64,000 nucleotides of DNA from Bacteroidales bacterium UBA1181 (GTDB taxonomy: Bacteria; Bacteroidota; Bacteroidia; Bacteroidales; Paludibacteraceae). The stretch is from contig DBYR01000013.1 in NCBI GenBank assembly GCA_002310215.1, positions 1-64,000 on the forward strand, given 5' to 3'. The first letter of the stretch is position 1; the number at the start of each line of letters is the position of its first letter. Below are positions 16,479 through 26,700 of this stretch, piece by piece. Made by a program: the position numbers and the translations under genes. Under the pieces are notes generated by a model, which saw only the letters and a program-made list of their open reading frames with translations, ran no database searches and had not been told where the DNA came from.

Positions 16479-18824
16479 CTATTCCTTCACGATTTCATTC
16501 ACGGCGACACCGTCTCGGAAGAATACCTTCACGCAATAGACGCCCCTCGCCAACCTGGATATATTCACCTCATCCGACTCAGACTCAAGCAGGAAGCGTC
16601 CCGTCAGGTCGAACAACTGTACCTTCATCAGTTCCATCCCCTCTGGAACAGAAACAGAGAATGCATCCCTCGCCGGGTTCGGATAGAGGGTGATAAGCTG
16701 TTTGTCGAGGAGGATATCTTCCACGCCGTCGTGGCAACCATGGAAGTTGTGCGGCTCCGACAACTTGGATTTGATATACTCTCCCGCAACGGATACCGAG
16801 TTCCAATCCTTGGTGCCGCATGCGCCGGAAAGCAACATGGAGTTCAAGTCATTGCCATCGGCATAATGGGCATTCGCCCAACTGAGACCCTGGTTCTTCA
16901 TCCATGTAATCCACTGCTCCGCCTCTGTCGTGTTGACAGAACCACCATTCGACGGTGAAAGGGAGAACTCGGAGACGAACAAAGGCAAGCCCCTGGAGAT
17001 GGCTGCATCTGCCTTGTCCCGCAGGGACTGTCCGTCCGTGCCCACAGTGAAATGAAGCGCATACATGACGTTGCTGTCAGACAATGGGTTTGAAATGACA
17101 GACGACCATTCGCGGTCGTTCGATGGTGTCCCGCAGATAATCACCTTATTCTTGTCGAACTGACGGATCAGGGCGATCATGGAGTCCGCATAGCTCTTTA
17201 TCGCGCTCCACTCCACACCACTGGCATTGTCGCATATCTCAAAGATCACGTGCGTGAACTTCGTGTACCGCTGCGCCATGTGACGCCAGAAGACAGTGGC
17301 CTCCTTCAAATGGGCGTTCGGGTCACCTCCTTCGTTGAGGTGCCAATCAACCACACAATAGAGACCTCTCATCCCGCATAAGCGGACCAGCTCGTCCACC
17401 TTGTCGTTGTAATCGTACATGGAGAGCCATTGGTCCGAACCGTTCACACAATAACCGCCCTTCCCGTTCGTGTTGACGGAGATGCGGAACAGACTGGCGT
17501 TCCAATCATTGGCTAAAGCGGTAAGGGAGCTCGTCGAATAGCACCTTGTGTAAATGGACATGTTATCCGAGCTAACACCCCTCAACTGCACATCGAAGTC
17601 ACACTCGTTGGTCAACCGTCCGTTCTGCACATGGAGTTGTCCATTGTGGTAAATAGGAGATCCTTTCGGATAACTGACTTTATTCATTGCCGGAACAATC
17701 TCCACGTACTCTTGGGTAGGGATTGAATCGCCCCCACACGACTCGTAACTTTTCGGTTGTGAAAGTTTCCGTTTGATGTATTGCCCGGACTCGGATACCA
17801 TGTTCCAGTCGCCGCTGTTGGAGGCGCCCGGCTTCAATGCGGCGGAAGACTCCGGCTTGTCCGCGAAACTCCAATTCACCCAACTGATCTTACGGGCATC
17901 CATCCAGTCCATCCACGTGTTGCACTCGTCGAAGTAGACACCGCCGTCTCCGCTCGCCTGGGTCGTGCCGAACTCCGTCACGAAAAGGGCCAATCCCTTG
18001 TTAATCGCCACCTGCGCCTTATCTCTCAAGTATTGCGTGTGCGTGCCAGAATAGAAGTGGAGCGTGTACATCACATTGTCATAAGAAAGGGGATCCTGCG
18101 CCGCGAGGTCCACATCCTGGCTCCAAGTAGGGGTACCGCAAATAATGATCTTGTCGGGGTCATTTTTACGGATCACAGGGATGACCGCCTCCGCATATTC
18201 CTTGACATCGGCCCATTTCACATCGAACCCGTTCGGCTCGTTGCATATCTCATACAAGACGTGCTTGTCGTCCTTGTGCTTCGCGGACATATAATCCCAG
18301 AAAGGGATGGCGTCATCCAGCGTGTAATTCGGGTCGCCACTGCCATCATTCAGCACATGCCAGTCGATGATACAGTAGATGCCCAATTTGGCGCAGATAT
18401 CAACCATGTTGTCGATGTATGCGTTGTAATCATCCTTGCTCTTCCATTGATTTGTGGTATAACCGCCCCACTCGTGCGTGTAGATGGCGAGACGGAAAAT
18501 GTCTATGTTCCAATCCTTCACCAAGGCGGTCAACGACGCCTCCGTATAACATTTAGGGAACCAAGCCAATCCGTGGGAGCTCATACCCCTCAGCTGGACA
18601 GGCTTTCCACACTCACTCACCATCTGGGTGCCTTGAACGGATAATTTACCGTTGTGGTAGACCGGAGAACCCTCCGGATAGGTGTACCCCGCATTGGGCG
18701 CGGGAGATACTCGTTGCTCCATCTCTTCTTCATTTAGGTCGTACCCGCCGGAATACGCCGACGCCCCGGCAAAAAGGAACGATGCCGTAAGCACAACCAT
18801 TTTAAAAATCATTCTTGCATTCAT
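16479..18824 (-). CDS. T9SS-secreted protein: active GH5 domain + degenerate GH5 domain + sorting domain
   Basis: A 781-residue exported protein. Signal peptide 1-24. Domain 1 (residues ~48-358) is an intact GH5 endoglucanase: H84, acid/base E196 in YEICNEPNG, H256, nucleophile E284 in FVTEFGTT, W318. Domain 2 (residues ~383-692) is clearly homologous but altered at key sites: NEP is replaced by D532-N533-A534 (acid/base Glu to Asn), H84 corresponds to D420, W318 to A652, and the substrate-loop GTPTWSQ becomes GTPSNDRE. The nucleophile position E619 (FVSEFSL) and H591 remain. Residues ~700-781 are a T9SS type A sorting domain (TLYPNPARDAFSV). Domain 1, the sorting domain and the upstream leader are near-duplicates of the 19044-20402 gene. 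Domain 2 probably binds rather than cuts glucan. Confidence 0.93.
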   Translation of the reverse strand: MNARMIFKMVVLTASFLFAGASAYSGGYDLNEEEMEQRVSPAPNAGYTYPEGSPVYHNGKLSVQGTQMVSECGKPVQLRGMSSHGLAWFPKCYTEASLTALVKDWNIDIFRLAIYTHEWGGYTTNQWKSKDDYNAYIDNMVDICAKLGIYCIIDWHVLNDGSGDPNYTLDDAIPFWDYMSAKHKDDKHVLYEICNEPNGFDVKWADVKEYAEAVIPVIRKNDPDKIIICGTPTWSQDVDLAAQDPLSYDNVMYTLHFYSGTHTQYLRDKAQVAINKGLALFVTEFGTTQASGDGGVYFDECNTWMDWMDARKISWVNWSFADKPESSAALKPGASNSGDWNMVSESGQYIKRKLSQPKSYESCGGDSIPTQEYVEIVPAMNKVSYPKGSPIYHNGQLHVQNGRLTNECDFDVQLRGVSSDNMSIYTRCYSTSSLTALANDWNASLFRISVNTNGKGGYCVNGSDQWLSMYDYNDKVDELVRLCGMRGLYCVVDWHLNEGGDPNAHLKEATVFWRHMAQRYTKFTHVIFEICDNASGVEWSAIKSYADSMIALIRQFDKNKVIICGTPSNDREWSSVISNPLSDSNVMYALHFTVGTDGQSLRDKADAAISRGLPLFVSEFSLSPSNGGSVNTTEAEQWITWMKNQGLSWANAHYADGNDLNSMLLSGACGTKDWNSVSVAGEYIKSKLSEPHNFHGCHDGVEDILLDKQLITLYPNPARDAFSVSVPEGMELMKVQLFDLTGRFLLESESDEVNISRLARGVYCVKVFFRDGVAVNEIVKE

Positions 18825-18973
18825 AACATTAATAACATTTATACTTTACAATAATACATCGGTGAATCAATAAAAAAATTAGAAAACTCAAACTCGGCGA
18901 CGGCGCACATAACGCATCGAAGCCATTTGCCCGCAAAAATAAAAGGTTTTTCCTTAATAAAAAAATATTGTGG
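18825..18973 (-). repeat. Duplicated promoter/leader, copy 1
   Basis: The ~149 nt upstream of the double-GH5 gene are highly similar to 20403-20538 upstream of the single-GH5 gene: shared blocks include TACTTTACAATAATACAT, GAAAACTCAAA, GGCGACGGCGCACA and AACGCATCGAAGCCAT (plus strand). Copy 1 contains the minus-strand -7 box TATTTTTG at 18934-18941. Confidence 0.8.
18934..18941 (-). promoter_or_regulatory. -7 box (TATTTTTG) of the double-GH5 gene
   Basis: TAnnTTTG match inside the duplicated leader, 109 nt upstream of the start codon, implying a leader of about 100 nt. No clear -33 TTG. Confidence 0.5.
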
Positions 18974-18983
18974 GATTTAGCCA

Positions 18984-19025
18984 AAACAAAAAGGCGGGGC
19001 TAATCCATTACAGAATAGCTCCGCC
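18984..19025 (-). terminator. Terminator after the single-GH5 gene
   Basis: Minus-strand hairpin GGCGGAGCTA...TAGCCCCGCC followed by TTTTTGTTTT, 18 nt after the stop codon. Related in sequence to the terminator at 16426-16462. Confidence 0.8.
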
Positions 19026-19043
19026 TCAATTCACGATATTTTG

Positions 19044-20402
19044 TTACTCTTTCACAAGTTCACTCACAGCAACGCCCTCCGTGAAGACCACCTTCACGCC
19101 ATAGACGCCACGCCCCAGCGCGGAGATGTTTATCTCTTCCTTCTCGCTCTCGAACAGGAAGCGGCCTGTCAGGTCGAAGAGCTGCACCTTCACTAATCTC
19201 ATCCCCTCAGGCACAGAGACGGAGAACACGTCCTTCGCAGGGTTCGGATAGAGGGTGATAGGCTGTTTGTCGAGAAGATTATCCTCCACTCCATTGATGT
19301 CTTCACACGGTTCGAAGTTCTTCGGTTGGCTCAACATCTGTTTGATGTATTGCCCGGACTCGGAAACCATGTTCCAGTTTTTGCTCCTGGAAGCGCCTGG
19401 CTGCAAGGCGGCGGAAGATTCCGCCTTATCGGAGAAGCTCCAGTTCACCCAACTAATTTTGCGTTCGTTCATCCACTCCATCCACCTGTTACACTCATCA
19501 AGGAAGACACCACCGTCACCGGAAGCCTTCGTCGTGCCGAACTCCGTCACAAAGATCGCCGCACCATTGTTGAGCGCCGTTTGCGCCTTATCACGCAAAC
19601 TTTGGAAGTGATCGCCAGAGTAGAAATGAAGCGTGTACATCACATTGTTATACGACAACGGATTCTGAGACGCCAAGTCCACATCCTGGCTCCACATCGG
19701 GGTGCCACAAATGATGATCTTGTCCGGGTCATTCGCGCGAATCACAGGGATCACCTTATCCGCATACTCCTTCACATCGGACCATCTCACCATGAATCCG
19801 TTCGGTTCATTGCATATCTCATACAAAACGTGCTTGTCGTCCTTGTGCTTCGCGGACATATATTCCCAGAAAGGTATCGCGTCATCCAACGTGTTTTTCG
19901 GGTTTCCGCTTCCTTCCTGCAGGATATGCCAGTCGATAATGCAGTATATGCCCAACTTTCCGCAGATAGCCACCAACTCATCGATGTATGCGTTGTAGTC
20001 CTCCTTGCTCTTCCACTGTGTACCATCCGTTTTGCAATATCCTCCTTTTTCATGCGTGTAGATAGCCAAACGGAATATGTCTATGTGCCAATCGTTCACC
20101 AATACGGACAATGACTCCTCCGTGTAGCATTGAGGAAACCAGGCCAAGCCGTGGGAACTCATTCCCTTCAACTGTACGGGTTTTCCGCACTCGTTCACCA
20201 TCTGGGTGCCCTGCACGGATAATTTACCGTTGTAATAGACCGGAGAGCCCACCGGATAATTGTACCTCACATTGGGCGCGGAAGAGACCCGATGCCCCGT
20301 TCCTTTTTCATTCATGTCGTACCCGCCAGCATACACCGACGCACCGGCAAAGAAGAACGATGCCGTAAGTACTGCCATCTTAACAATCAGTTTTGCTTTC
20401 AT
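19044..20402 (-). CDS. GH5 endoglucanase with T9SS sorting domain
   Basis: A 452-residue exported endoglucanase. Signal peptide 1-25 (FFFAGASVYA). GH5 domain ~48-360 with H84, acid/base E199 in YEICNEPNG, nucleophile E287 in FVTEFGTT and the Trp of WVNWSFSD. Residues ~372-452 are a T9SS type A sorting domain (TLYPNPAKDVFSV) nearly identical to that of the 16479-18824 protein. It is the simple form of that gene, lacking the degenerate second domain, and the two share leader sequences, so they arose by tandem duplication. First gene of the minus-strand locus, divergent from the giant surface protein gene at 20794. Confidence 0.95.
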   Translation of the reverse strand: MKAKLIVKMAVLTASFFFAGASVYAGGYDMNEKGTGHRVSSAPNVRYNYPVGSPVYYNGKLSVQGTQMVNECGKPVQLKGMSSHGLAWFPQCYTEESLSVLVNDWHIDIFRLAIYTHEKGGYCKTDGTQWKSKEDYNAYIDELVAICGKLGIYCIIDWHILQEGSGNPKNTLDDAIPFWEYMSAKHKDDKHVLYEICNEPNGFMVRWSDVKEYADKVIPVIRANDPDKIIICGTPMWSQDVDLASQNPLSYNNVMYTLHFYSGDHFQSLRDKAQTALNNGAAIFVTEFGTTKASGDGGVFLDECNRWMEWMNERKISWVNWSFSDKAESSAALQPGASRSKNWNMVSESGQYIKQMLSQPKNFEPCEDINGVEDNLLDKQPITLYPNPAKDVFSVSVPEGMRLVKVQLFDLTGRFLFESEKEEINISALGRGVYGVKVVFTEGVAVSELVKE

Positions 20403-20538
20403 AACATTTATACTTTACAATAATACATAGCTGAATCAACAAAATTAGAAAACTCAAAATCTGGCGACGGCGCACAAAACGCATCGAAGCCATCCGTCCG
20501 CAAAAATAAGAGGTTTTTTTCTAATAAAAAAATATCGG
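20403..20538 (-). repeat. Duplicated promoter/leader, copy 2
   Basis: Copy of 18825-18973 in front of the single-GH5 gene, with the same order of shared blocks and slightly shorter (one deletion of about 10 nt near the start codon). The -7 box is at 20511-20518. Confidence 0.8.
20511..20518 (-). promoter_or_regulatory. -7 box (TATTTTTG) of the single-GH5 gene
   Basis: Same TAnnTTTG element and distance (108 nt) as in the paralogous leader at 18934-18941; conservation between copies supports it. Confidence 0.55.
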
Positions 20539-20793
20539 GGGGTAGCGGAACCCCTAACTCCTAACTCTTAATTGACTACGTCGAACTAACGTTTCTTAAC
20601 TCTTAATTCTCACGAGTGCTTTTTTTGCCCAAAGATATTGGGACAAATGAAAAATTAAGATAGTTTTGCAAAATCATTTAGACGAATAGTATGGCAACTC
20701 GCATCGAAGCGGAAAGGTTTTCTATGGGAGATTTGAAATTACTATGGATTTGAAACAGAATGAAAAACATATTAATTAATTAAAGAATAAATA
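20539..20793. other. Divergent intergenic region with AACTCTTAATT-type repeats
   Basis: Between the two divergent genes. It holds two copies of an AACTCTTAATT motif (near 20569-20581 and 20599-20609), the plus-strand promoter at 20638-20668 and a leader of ~115 nt for the giant gene. No small gene was found. Confidence 0.5.
20638..20668 (+). promoter_or_regulatory. Promoter of the giant type B surface protein gene (TTG-N20-TAGTTTTG)
   Basis: TTG at 20638-20640, a 20-nt spacer and TAGTTTTG at 20661-20668 fit the Bacteroidota consensus; the start codon follows 126-150 nt later. Confidence 0.65.
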
Positions 20794-23700
20794 ATGGGGT
20801 ATAACACAAAACATATAATGAGACGGTTACTGATCGGAATGGTTCTGCTGTTCGCGAATGGCACGACCGCTTTGAACGCCCAAAACGCCCAATGCGTGGT
20901 GTCTGGCACAAATTTTGATACGGGCAAAGAGCTCTGCTGTCCGATAATGAAATCGGATGATACTGGGTGGTATGACGAAGATCTCGACTGGGATAAACTG
21001 TGCAAAACGGACATGTTTGTTGGCCCGGAATATGTGAAAAAAGAAGGATTAGGCGGCGCCTTCTCTAGCGAGAGCAGCAATGATATGACAAAAGCAAATG
21101 CCATTTTCCTTCGGAACGATCTTCAGGCAGATGGAAGTAAAGCGCAATATGGGTACTCTATCGTCACGGCACAGCCAAAACTCATTCATTCATTTTGCAA
21201 GGCGAACGAGACGCCTAACAATATGTATGTCAACTTAGGGTCTGCCCATCATTGCCCATTCGTTTCTTATAGCGTAAGTGGATTAAACCCAGGTTCTTCG
21301 GTCGAGTTGTCCTTTACAGTATATAACTTGTTGGATCCCACCTACTTCGACCATCTTGTAAACGTCCAACAAGTGACCTCGATGAATAATTATATCACAA
21401 AATATACCTACGGAAGCAACAAAATAAATGGTAACAATTTAACTATTGGAGTTGTGTCGAACAATGATGGTGCGGCATTCGATAGATCATATAACAACGC
21501 ACTTAAAGAAAATAGTTTAACCAAAGCCACGACAAAAGTTGTTGATTTTGGGAAGTCCGCAACTATCACCCACACGACAACTGTCCCCGAATCAGGGAAT
21601 ATCACATTCTATTTTTACCGCGCAAATGACTGTTTCCAAATACCTATTGGCATCGACGACATAAAGGTGACAGGGGAAATCAAGCCATTGATTGCATATA
21701 CGGGAAATCCATGTCCTGAACAACCATTGCGAATATTCACAGGACAAACCTTCCCCGATGGAACAACATATTCATGGAAGGAATCAAAAACAGGGCAAAC
21801 CTCCACTGGCGCCGACTTCCAATTCGTTCCAGACGAAGCAGAGACTGACTACAGCGTAACATGTGAGGTCACAATCCCTGGTTGCGCCGCTACCAAATCG
21901 GATGCTATAACTATCCACTCTGGGACATGCTGCACGGACCCCTCCACAGGGGCACCTATGGCAATGACAAACCTATATTATGATGATTTTGGAGATTTCC
22001 CAACAGACAACACCTACGTATGGACGGACAGATATGGAATAACACATACTGAAAACATTCCAAATGGTCAGGTACATGAAGCACAATCACATAAAGATGC
22101 CAATGGTGAATTTGAAAAAATCCCATATGTAAAGGCATACTATATCGAATCAACAGGAGCCAAACTGACAGTACCGGCACTTGGCTCTGTTCCTACCCCA
22201 AACGGTAATCCGCCACAACTATACGATCATGGAGTATATGCAATTTCCAAATATGGAGGTTATGAACACGGCGTAGCCTATGATAATTCAGGCACTCACA
22301 CAGGAGGTATGCTTCAGTTCGACCTCTTGGACGAAGGAACGCAGGACGATTTCTTCGAAATTGATATCGACCATATCTGCACAGGAAAGGAGATAAACTT
22401 TGGTGCGGACTTCGCATCTATCTCCCAATATCCAGGATCTATTGAAGTGACTTTGGAATATAACGGAAATGTTCTACAACATGAATATAAATATTTCAAA
22501 AACGGAGAAGATGGTTGGAAACATGCAGGCAAACCATTCAAAATCATGGCAAATGAAGTAGGAGGAGCCGATGAAATATCCGTCAAGATGAAGGTGCGGC
22601 ATTATGGAATAGATATGGATGGTAATCCAATTTATGGACTCACTCGTGACTATGCCATCGACAATATCATTTTCCAAGTTTGTACGCCACCAGACGTGAA
22701 TGTAAAATCTTCAGTAAACACAGGCAAGGATATTTTCAACCTATGTACCGAAGATATATTAACCCTTACTTCCGTAACATCTGAGGCAGTAGATAAATTC
22801 TTTTTATACGAAAATGGTCAGATTGACCCGAACAAGGAGATTGGCTACATCTACCAATATACGCTCCAAGACCCTTCCACGGAAAGCACAACTAATCCAA
22901 TCAAATGGACCACTCTTCATCAGGAAGAGGTGGTAAAGACAAATACATTTGATGTGCCAGTGGAGACATATTGGGATGACATTTTCTCTCAACTACAGGA
23001 TGAACAACGCGTCTATTTCCGCGTCGTTATAGGTGAATATTCCGACCTAAATGCCGACAAATCATGGAAAACGAAATCTGCGCTCTCTAACTGCCGCAAG
23101 GTCTCTATTTCCACAATTCCAGTAATGGCCGGAATTAACTGTGCCGCCTGCGAAAAGGTGAAAGAGGCAGCAATCATCTCGGCTGATCCCGCCACCAAGA
23201 TCACAACCAATTCAAAGAGTGAGAAGGAGGTGAACCTTTGTCCGGGCGAGACCGCTAAACTGACGACCAAGGCGTTCGCCCCAACCGACCCTACCGTTAT
23301 GGGTATCACAGTCGGTCCGGACAATGAGCCCCGCAAGTATATAGCCTCATGGCACAAAGGCTCCAAGAATGCTCCGGGTACTCCTGGCGCCAACTATACG
23401 GCAGGTGACGAGACCTCTTCCCTCAACGTGACGTGGGAGGATGCGGATTGGTACTATCTGTTGGTGAAGGACATAGAGTTCCCTGGCGATGACGGACAGA
23501 ATTGCTGGGCATGGGATAGCATCCATGTCATCGCAAACGCCAAGCCTGACGAGACACTGACCGACCCTGACCCATTCTGCGAAGGGGAGCTCAACACGGA
23601 GCCTACGAAGGCTATAGCCAATCATGACATCATTTGGTACACCGCCAACGACACCTTGCAAAAAACCTCTGAACCTGCAGTGTCCGCCGTGTTGGCAGGA

Positions 23701-26700
23701 GATTCCCCGAAGACCTTCTACTATGTCGTGAAGGATAAGACAACGGGGTGCCGCTCGGATGTGAACGAATATACCGTCACGGTGAGCAGAATCCCTTCCG
23801 TTGATCTGGACGGAACAGTGGCTGATTTCTGCGCATCGGTGACCGATCCATCCAAGCAATCGCCGGAAGCGACCGCAATCCCTTCATTGCCGAAGCCTGC
23901 GGACGCAAGCCTAACCATCGATTGGTACACGGATAAAAATATGCAATCGGCGGCACAGACGGACCTCTCCTCCTTGGCGGGTAGTCTCACCCCTTACACC
24001 TACTACTACAAAGTGACAGGGGGAGGATGTTCGGACACTTCCCACATCACCTTCAACGCCAAGCCTACAGCGATGGTTACCCCTGCCGCAGCCCCTGTCT
24101 GCGACAAGACAACCTTGAGCGTGACGACCGACCCGGCATCGGCATCGGTGAAATGGAGCAACGGACAAACCGTGACGACATACGACATCACAACGGCGGC
24201 GGAAGCTGGTGCCCTTACGGTAACGGCTGAGGCCACGGGCTATTGCGCCAGCGCCGCGGGAAGCATAACGGCTGACTTCTACGAGAGCCCCGCCAAGCTG
24301 ACCACCACCACCGTGCAATACCTGAAGACGGAACCTATCACGGACATCCTGACACGAAAGTCTGATGCCGTGACGGGTAAAACGGCTGACGGCACGATCA
24401 TGTGGCTGGGACAATTCAATGACGAGACAGAGCCTGCCTCCACCTCTGGGGCATCATCAACTACCCCTACCCCTACGGCAAAAAATCTGGCTTCCACTGA
24501 AGATGAGACTTACTATTATTGGGTATTCCAACAAACCACCAACCCGGACGGCACGACTTGCCAAAGCGGCCTGACGAAGCTGACGGTGATGATCCTGGGC
24601 GCACCCGCTCCTCTCGTGTCGGATACGGTTTACTGCCTGAACGACACCCCGGCGGACTTGACGAAGAACGCCAAGATCAATCAGATGGATCCTAACAAAA
24701 CGTACGAACTGCTCTGGTACGACGCACAGACGGGAGGGACAGGCTCCACCACACCACCTGCCGTTTCGACAGCCACCGAAGGCGAGACGACCTACTACGT
24801 GTCGCAACGTGACGCAAGCACCGCCAGCAACGAGAGCTCGCGCATGCCTATCAAGGTGACCGTTTACAAGGTGCCGGCGCCTAGCATCGATCCTATCGCG
24901 GATTATTGCGTGGGAGACATCGCCTCTCCTTTGCCAACCGACTTGACCAAGGATGAGGGCCATTTCCTAATGGCGGATAGACAGGTATGGTCCGACGGCT
25001 CAACCACAGGCACCACCTTCACGCCAAGCACGACAGTCAGCACCACAACCACATACACCTATTCGGCTAAGCAATACTACAAACTGTCGAGCGGAACGGA
25101 GTGTGAAAGCGAGGAAACCACTATAACCGTGAAGGTCAACTTCACCCCTGTCCCTGGCAATGCCACGGTTTCATACATCGCGGCGGAAGTGGGAAGCGAT
25201 AACAAGACATTCCCTGCCATCACCACGAAGAACTGGATGGAGGAAACAGGATACACCTACTACTACGCTTTGGAAGGGACGACAAACTTCCAGAAGGGGG
25301 CGCCTAAGCCGGAGTTCGATGTCAGCAGCCTGAATGGTGGCACGAAGAAGATCCAGTATAGCGTATACCGTGTGGATGATGCGACAGGCTGCAAGAGCGA
25401 GACTTCAACCATCACGGTGACCATCAGCGACGCATTCCCTCCGATCGTGGAGGATGTGCTTTACTGTGAAGGTGAGGCATTGGCAGACCTGACGGCGAAG
25501 AGGAATCCTCAAGGCAACAAGACGGAGGCGGATTACACGCTGATCTGGTACGGAACGACCCAACCAAGCTCGACGACCGACCCAGGCACGGAAGCGGACA
25601 CCTACCCATTGCAAGGGAACGCCACAACTTCTCCTGCGGGAGAGGTGACGACCACGACATACTATGTGGCCCAAAGGGACGATAACACCGGAGCGGTCAG
25701 CCCTGCGCAAGAGATCAAGGTGATTGTCTACCCGACGCCGGTATTGTCCATAACCACCCCTTCTGCGGTCTGTGAGGCGAACGTGAACTTAGCGACCGCC
25801 GTCACTCTGACGAACGAGGTGCCGGGCAAGGTTTACGACAAGACCTATTTCGCCGATGCGAACGGAAGCGCTCCTTTGGCAAACTCTCTGGTGTCAGAGT
25901 CGGGAAGCTATGGTGTCCAGTATGCGTACAACGCGAACGTGAATTCGGGAGAGCTCTGTAAATCTAAGATCGAGGCAATCAATGTCACGGTCGACACCCT
26001 AACCGTCTTGGCGGATAATGTGACCACCTGCCCGGATATGTCCGCGAAGTTCACCTCAGAGGCACAGACAAACGCATCGACCGTCACATACGCATGGTCG
26101 TCAGCCGATGGAAACAACGGCAGTGCGGCCGAATTCGAGACCAAGAAATTCATTGGTGGCAATTACGGAGACCACTATCCATACACGCTGACCGTGACGG
26201 CAGGAACCTGTAGCGAGACTTTGTCGTTGGAGGTGATATTAGGCCAGGGCCCTGTCGTCGGAACGATGACAATCGCAGACCCTACCAACACGGAGGTACC
26301 GATAAAGACATACACCAATTCGCTGACATCGGAGGAATACTACTATTGTGGTAGTGATGTGACAGTCATCCCAACGTACGACGGAGATGGTGATTATGTG
26401 CTGACGACTCCTTCGGGAGCCACCTCTTCCTCCAGTCCGTTCACCGTATCGGAAGCAGGTGTTTACACCTTGTCCTACACGAACGGATGTCCTACCAGCG
26501 TGACCTTCAAACTGACCGATGCGCAAATCTCCTTGACGAACACGACACCTTCGCTGGGATTGTGCGAGGGAGATAATTTCACCTCCTCCTTGACCGTCAC
26601 GCCTGCGAGTGGTCCTGACTACACCCTCATCTGGAAGAAAGACGATGTAGCCATCGACGGAGAAACATCATCGACCTACACGATCAACGGAGCGGTAGCA

